8,747 nt of DNA from Hyphomicrobiales bacterium (GTDB lineage Bacteria > Pseudomonadota > Alphaproteobacteria > Rhizobiales > Aestuariivirgaceae). Each line of letters starts with the position of its first letter. Position 1 is the first letter of the stretch. The DNA lies in NCBI GenBank assembly GCA_026996935.1, contig JALWJW010000458.1, forward strand, positions 1 to 8,747. Reading direction: 5' to 3'. The notes below the pieces were generated by a model. That model ran no database searches, had not been told where the DNA came from, and worked only from the letters and a program-made list of their open reading frames with translations. Positions 5,648 to 8,747 of the stretch are shown here, piece by piece. A program made the position numbers and the translations under genes.

Positions 5648-8425
5648 TTATTCCCGGGTGTTTGCTTCTGGCATGGTGTCTTCTGTTTCTTGTGTGTTTT
5701 CGCCATCTTCATCTTCATCTTCATCGTCACTTTCAGAAATGTGAGAGACTGAAACGACTTTTGACTTGTTGGATGTATCGAAAATAGTGACCCCTTGAGT
5801 TGAGCGACCGGCAATGCGGATGTCGTCAATAGGGCAACGAATAAGCTGTCCACCATCGGTAACCAGCATGATTTGATCGCCGAACTCAACAGGGAATGAT
5901 GCAACTAAATCACCATTGCGTTTGCTGGTGGCCATAGCAACAATGCCCTTGCCGCCCCTGCCCGTTACGCGATATTCATGCGAGGAAGACCGTTTGCCAT
6001 ATCCGTTTTCGGATACAGCTAGAATGAATTGTTCTGCCTCATCCATTTGCGCGTATCTTTCATCGGAAAGCCCGGACTCGTTTGAAATATCTGTTTCTTC
6101 CGGCGCATCACCTTCCTCGCCATATTCTCCGCGTCTGGCTCGTGAAAGTTTGATATAAGCGGTGCGTTCATCGGATTCCACATCAAGATGATTTAGAATG
6201 CAAAGTGAAATAACTTCGTCACCTTCGGCCAGATTAATGCCGCGCACACCAACAGAATCCCGTCCGGCAAAGACGCGCACATCAGTGGTTTTAAACCTGA
6301 TGGCCTGGCCCTTTTTGGTGGTTAGCAATACATCGTCATTTTCGCTACAGGTTTCAACGCCGATGATGCCATCACCTTCGTTGAGCTTCATGGCGATTTT
6401 ACCATTTTGGCGAACATTGGTGAAGTCTGATAATTTGTTGCGGCGGACTGAACCACGGTTGGTCGCAAACATGACATCAAGTTCTGACCATGTAGTTTCA
6501 TCTTCCGGTAAAGGCATGATTGTGGTGATGATTTCGCCTTTTTCTAATGGAAGCAGATTTATCAGCGCTTTGCCTTTTGCTTGTGGTGCTGACAATGGCA
6601 AACGCCAGACTTTCATTTTATAGGCCATGCCACGCGATGAGAAGAATAACATCGGCGTATGAGTATTTGCAACAAACAGCTTGGTGACAAAATCATCATC
6701 TTTGGTTTGCATACCCGTGCGACCTTTACCGCCGCGCCGTTGGGCGCGATAAGTCTCGAGTGGTACGCGTTTGATGTAACCAGTATGTGTTACCGTCACC
6801 ACCATGTCTTCAACTTTGATGAGGTCTTCATCATCGAAATCACCGACAGAATCGGTAATTTCTGTGCGGCGCGGTGTGGCAAAGTTTTCTTTTATCTCAA
6901 GTAATTCATCTGTAACGATGGTCATAACCCGTTCACGAGATGATAGAATATCGAGATAATCTTTAATCTCTTCGCCTAATTTATGCAACTCATCAGAAAT
7001 TTCGTCCTGACCTAGGGCTGTTAAGCGGGCCAGACGCAACTCCAGGATAGCTCGCGCCTGGGTTTCTGAAAGTCGATAGGTGCCATCGGCCGCAACGCTA
7101 TGGCGCGGATCGGCAATAAGTTCGATCAATGGGGCAATATCTTTCGCCGGCCAATGGCGCTCAAGCAATTGCGCGCGTGCTGTTGCTGGGTCTGGTGCGG
7201 CGCGAATAAGGGCAATGACTTCGTCGATATTGGCAACAGCAATCGCCAAACCAACCAATACGTGCGCGCGGTCGCGAGCTTTGTTGAGCAAGAATTTAGT
7301 ACGCCGTGTCACCACCTCTTCGCGAAATGCGATGAAGGCTGTAAACAGGTCTTTCAAATTCATCAATTCGGGCTTGCCACCATTAAGGGCAACAGCATTG
7401 ATTGAGAATGATGATTGTAATTGTGAGTAGCGGAATAATTGATTGAGCACGACTTCAGGCATTGCATCGCGTTTAATCTCAACAACAACGCGCATACCAT
7501 GACGATCAGATTCATCGCGAATGTCGGAAATGCCCTCAATGCGTTTATTGCGCACATGATCAGCAATTTTTTGAATCATCGAAGCTTTATTCACCTGATA
7601 GGGAATTTCGCTGATAATTATGGCTTCGCGGTCTTTACGAATTTCCTCAACATGGGTTTTGCCGCGTTGTAAAATTGAACCACGCCCGGTTTCATAGGCC
7701 GATTGAATGCCAGAACGGCCTAAAATCATTGAACCAGTCGGAAAATCAGGTCCAGGTATATGCTCCATCAGTTCGGGGATGGTAATAGCAGGATTTTTAA
7801 TTTGCGCCACACAGGCATCAATGACTTCGCCTAAATTGTGCGGTGCCATATTTGTAGCCATACCAACAGCAATGCCGCCAGAACCATTGACTAAAAGATT
7901 GGGGAAACGTGCGGGTAAAACCGATGGTTCCTGTTCTGAATCATCATAGTTGCCGCGAAAGTCAACAGTGTCTTTATCGAGGTCAGACAAAAGCCCGGTG
8001 GCACTTTTATCCATGCGCACTTCGGTATAACGCATGGCAGCAGGTGGATCGCCGTCAATGGAACCAAAGTTACCCTGCCCGTCCAGCAATGGCAAACGTA
8101 AAGAAAAGTCCTGTGCCATGCGGACCAATGCATCGTAAATGGCGCTATCACCATGGGGGTGATATTTACCCATAACATCACCAACCACGCGGGCTGATTT
8201 TCGGTATGGTTTATTCCACTCATAACCGCTTTCGTACATTGAGTACAAAATGCGCCGGTGCACAGGTTTTAATCCATCACGTGCATCAGGCAGTGCCCGA
8301 GACACAATCACACTCATGGCATAATCAAGATAAGAGGTTTTCATTTCCTCTTCGATGGTGATCTTTGAAATATTTTCGTCTGGCGGAACGCTAGCCCCGT
8401 TTTGATCGTTTTTATTGTCTGTCAA
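5648..8425 (-). CDS. gyrA: DNA gyrase subunit A
   Basis: GyrA is the breakage-reunion and DNA-wrapping subunit of the A2B2 gyrase, which introduces negative supercoils using ATP hydrolysed by GyrB. The 925-residue protein is slightly longer than E. coli GyrA (875). In order: winged-helix/tower region with catalytic Arg132-Tyr133 in AAMRYTEVRM; quinolone region HPHGDSAIYDALVR (89-102) with Ser94 and Asp98 at the E. coli Ser83 and Asp87 positions; tower and coiled coil to about 520; and a C-terminal beta-pinwheel opening with the GyrA box QRRGGKG at 562-568. An acidic insertion at about 745-800 and an acidic tail (898-908) account for much of the extra length. The start is TTG at 8423-8425, chosen because AGGGG stands 10 bases before it and the next in-frame ATG (residue 28) would cut into conserved EEEMKTSYLDYAMSV. 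GyrA rather than ParC is indicated by the GyrA box. Identity is certain. Confidence 0.98.
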   Translation of the reverse strand: MTDNKNDQNGASVPPDENISKITIEEEMKTSYLDYAMSVIVSRALPDARDGLKPVHRRILYSMYESGYEWNKPYRKSARVVGDVMGKYHPHGDSAIYDALVRMAQDFSLRLPLLDGQGNFGSIDGDPPAAMRYTEVRMDKSATGLLSDLDKDTVDFRGNYDDSEQEPSVLPARFPNLLVNGSGGIAVGMATNMAPHNLGEVIDACVAQIKNPAITIPELMEHIPGPDFPTGSMILGRSGIQSAYETGRGSILQRGKTHVEEIRKDREAIIISEIPYQVNKASMIQKIADHVRNKRIEGISDIRDESDRHGMRVVVEIKRDAMPEVVLNQLFRYSQLQSSFSINAVALNGGKPELMNLKDLFTAFIAFREEVVTRRTKFLLNKARDRAHVLVGLAIAVANIDEVIALIRAAPDPATARAQLLERHWPAKDIAPLIELIADPRHSVAADGTYRLSETQARAILELRLARLTALGQDEISDELHKLGEEIKDYLDILSSRERVMTIVTDELLEIKENFATPRRTEITDSVGDFDDEDLIKVEDMVVTVTHTGYIKRVPLETYRAQRRGGKGRTGMQTKDDDFVTKLFVANTHTPMLFFSSRGMAYKMKVWRLPLSAPQAKGKALINLLPLEKGEIITTIMPLPEDETTWSELDVMFATNRGSVRRNKLSDFTNVRQNGKIAMKLNEGDGIIGVETCSENDDVLLTTKKGQAIRFKTTDVRVFAGRDSVGVRGINLAEGDEVISLCILNHLDVESDERTAYIKLSRARRGEYGEEGDAPEETDISNESGLSDERYAQMDEAEQFILAVSENGYGKRSSSHEYRVTGRGGKGIVAMATSKRNGDLVASFPVEFGDQIMLVTDGGQLIRCPIDDIRIAGRSTQGVTIFDTSNKSKVVSVSHISESDDEDEDEDGENTQETEDTMPEANTRE
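5704..5728 (-). repeat. in-frame hexanucleotide repeat in the gyrA acidic tail
   Basis: The plus strand carries three perfect copies of CATCTT (5704-5721) followed by the partial CATCGTC. Read as gyrA this is alternating GAT GAA codons for Asp-Glu in the acidic tail (residues 901-907). Because the unit is six bases, copy-number change would lengthen or shorten the tail without a frameshift. Confidence 0.7.
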
Positions 8426-8435
8426 ACCAGAAAAA

Positions 8436-8440
8436 CCCCT
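8436..8440 (-). promoter_or_regulatory. ribosome binding site deciding the TTG start of gyrA
   Basis: AGGGG on the minus strand lies 10 bases before the TTG at 8423-8425. It is the best Shine-Dalgarno candidate near the start and supports the non-ATG initiation codon. Confidence 0.5.
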
Positions 8441-8494
8441 AAAGCGAAATTGACTCTAAAACATGAGAATCACAGTCGCGAATTAACATGCACC

Positions 8495-8523
8495 ACAATA
8501 GCAATATCTACTGAAAACTGCAA
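8495..8523 (-). promoter_or_regulatory. possible gyrA promoter (weak sigma-70-like match)
   Basis: On the minus strand TTGCAG (8518-8523) and TATTGT (8495-8500) are separated by 17 bases, about 70 bases before the gyrA start. The matches to the -35 and -10 consensus are 3 of 6 and 4 of 6, so this is suggestive only. AT-rich sequence gives such matches by chance, and an equally weak alternative (TTGCTA at 8528-8533) overlaps the region. Confidence 0.25.
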
Positions 8524-8569
8524 TTTTTTAGCAAGGTTTTACCAGTTTGATAATTTGTCGAATAATTGG

Positions 8570-8747
8570 CTATTTCGCGAGGGTAAGGACGATTTCCTTG
8601 CCACCATAACCATGGACCAAATCACCTGCACGAATTCTAACTTTTTTAATGTTTTCCGGGATGGAAACGCCGCTTAGAGAACGGGTAAACGGTTGCTCAT
8701 TTAAGTGAGGATGGACAAGAACGCGGGTACCAAGAACCTTGCCATCC
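8570..8747 (-). CDS. C-terminal 58 residues of an unrecognised protein (5' end outside window)
   Basis: An open frame enters from the right edge and ends with TAG at 8570-8572, 144 bases before gyrA. The visible chain begins DGKVLGTRVLVHPHLNEQ and ends VHGYGGKEIVLTLAK. It alternates hydrophobic and polar residues as in beta strands (KVLGTRVLV, KKVRIRAGD, EIVLTLAK) and has a polar histidine-bearing motif (VHPHLNEQPFTRS) and a glycine-rich turn (HGYGGKE), both of which look like conserved family positions. The reading is supported by clean coding sequence over all 58 codons and an orientation matching its neighbours. I have a faint sense of having seen this ending in alphaproteobacterial hypothetical proteins but cannot name the family. 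A beta-sandwich exported or metal-binding protein would fit; this is a guess. It is not the end of a single-strand-binding protein or UvrA, which sometimes lie near gyrA. Confidence 0.7.
   Translation of the reverse strand, partial: DGKVLGTRVLVHPHLNEQPFTRSLSGVSIPENIKKVRIRAGDLVHGYGGKEIVLTLAK

Larger units (their letters stand above)
8426..8569 (-). promoter_or_regulatory. intergenic region upstream of gyrA
   Basis: These 144 bases separate the stop of the upstream gene from the gyrA start and are the only sizeable gap in the window. The stretch is AT-rich by eye and contains no other supported gene. It should hold the gyrA promoter, and possibly the end of the upstream transcript, but I see no strong GC-rich hairpin followed by a T run. 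A 6-base inverted repeat (AAACTG at 8515-8520 with CAGTTT at 8543-8548) has a 22-base loop and is too weak to call a terminator. Confidence 0.5.

Noticed and set aside
5635..5904. Minus-strand 89-codon frame inside the 3' end of gyrA.
   Set aside because: It is an alternative frame of gyrA; the Lys/Met run comes from the GAT-GAA repeat read out of phase.
8514..8548. Inverted repeat AAACTG/CAGTTT considered as terminator of the upstream gene.
   Set aside because: Only six pairs with a 22-base loop, AT-rich, and no following T run on the minus strand.
8402..8677. Plus-strand 91-codon frame across the gyrA upstream gap.
   Set aside because: It overlaps the start of gyrA and the end of the upstream gene on the other strand, has no recognisable motif, and would occupy the gyrA promoter region.
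1..8747. Possible novel defence, mobile or biosynthetic system.
   Set aside because: All long genes are recognisable housekeeping or transport families, same strand and tightly spaced; no transposase, integrase, tRNA, repeat array or toxin-antitoxin pair is visible.

Overview
The window is an ordinary chromosomal housekeeping region of an alphaproteobacterium. I infer Hyphomicrobiales (Rhizobiales) or a close relative from three things: the gene order gyrA / coaD / two cyclophilins / queA / tgt, an acidic insertion in the GyrA C-terminal domain, and an 8-oxoguanine-deaminase-type amidohydrolase. Base composition looks moderate by eye, not the high GC of many rhizobia. I cannot name a genus.

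Every supported gene lies on the minus strand, so transcription runs from high to low coordinates. From the right edge: the last 58 codons of an unrecognised protein (8570-8747); a 144-base gap with the probable gyrA promoter (8426-8569); gyrA (5648-8425); a LysE/RhtB-type exporter (4995-5609); coaD (4460-4963); an exported cyclophilin (3918-4442); a cytoplasmic cyclophilin (3423-3887); queA (2303-3388); tgt (1167-2291); a 42-codon membrane protein gene (1042-1170); and an 8-oxoguanine-deaminase-like gene that runs off the left edge (1-1025).

From gyrA leftward the gaps are 38, 31, 17, 30, 34, 11, -4 and 16 bases. I see no terminator-like hairpin followed by a T run in any of them, so this may be one long operon or several overlapping transcripts. 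Its functions are DNA supercoiling (GyrA), coenzyme A synthesis (CoaD), protein folding (two peptidyl-prolyl isomerases) and queuosine modification of tRNA (Tgt inserts preQ1 in exchange for guanine, QueA builds epoxyqueuosine on it). It ends with a purine-base deaminase and includes an amino-acid-type exporter. No mobile element, CRISPR array, RNA gene or phage feature is visible, and there is no gene-free stretch above 300 bases.

I found no new multi-gene system. The best leads are a Tgt that has lost all three zinc-binding cysteines and the zinc-binding histidine, and the tiny single-helix membrane protein whose start codon overlaps the tgt stop codon.
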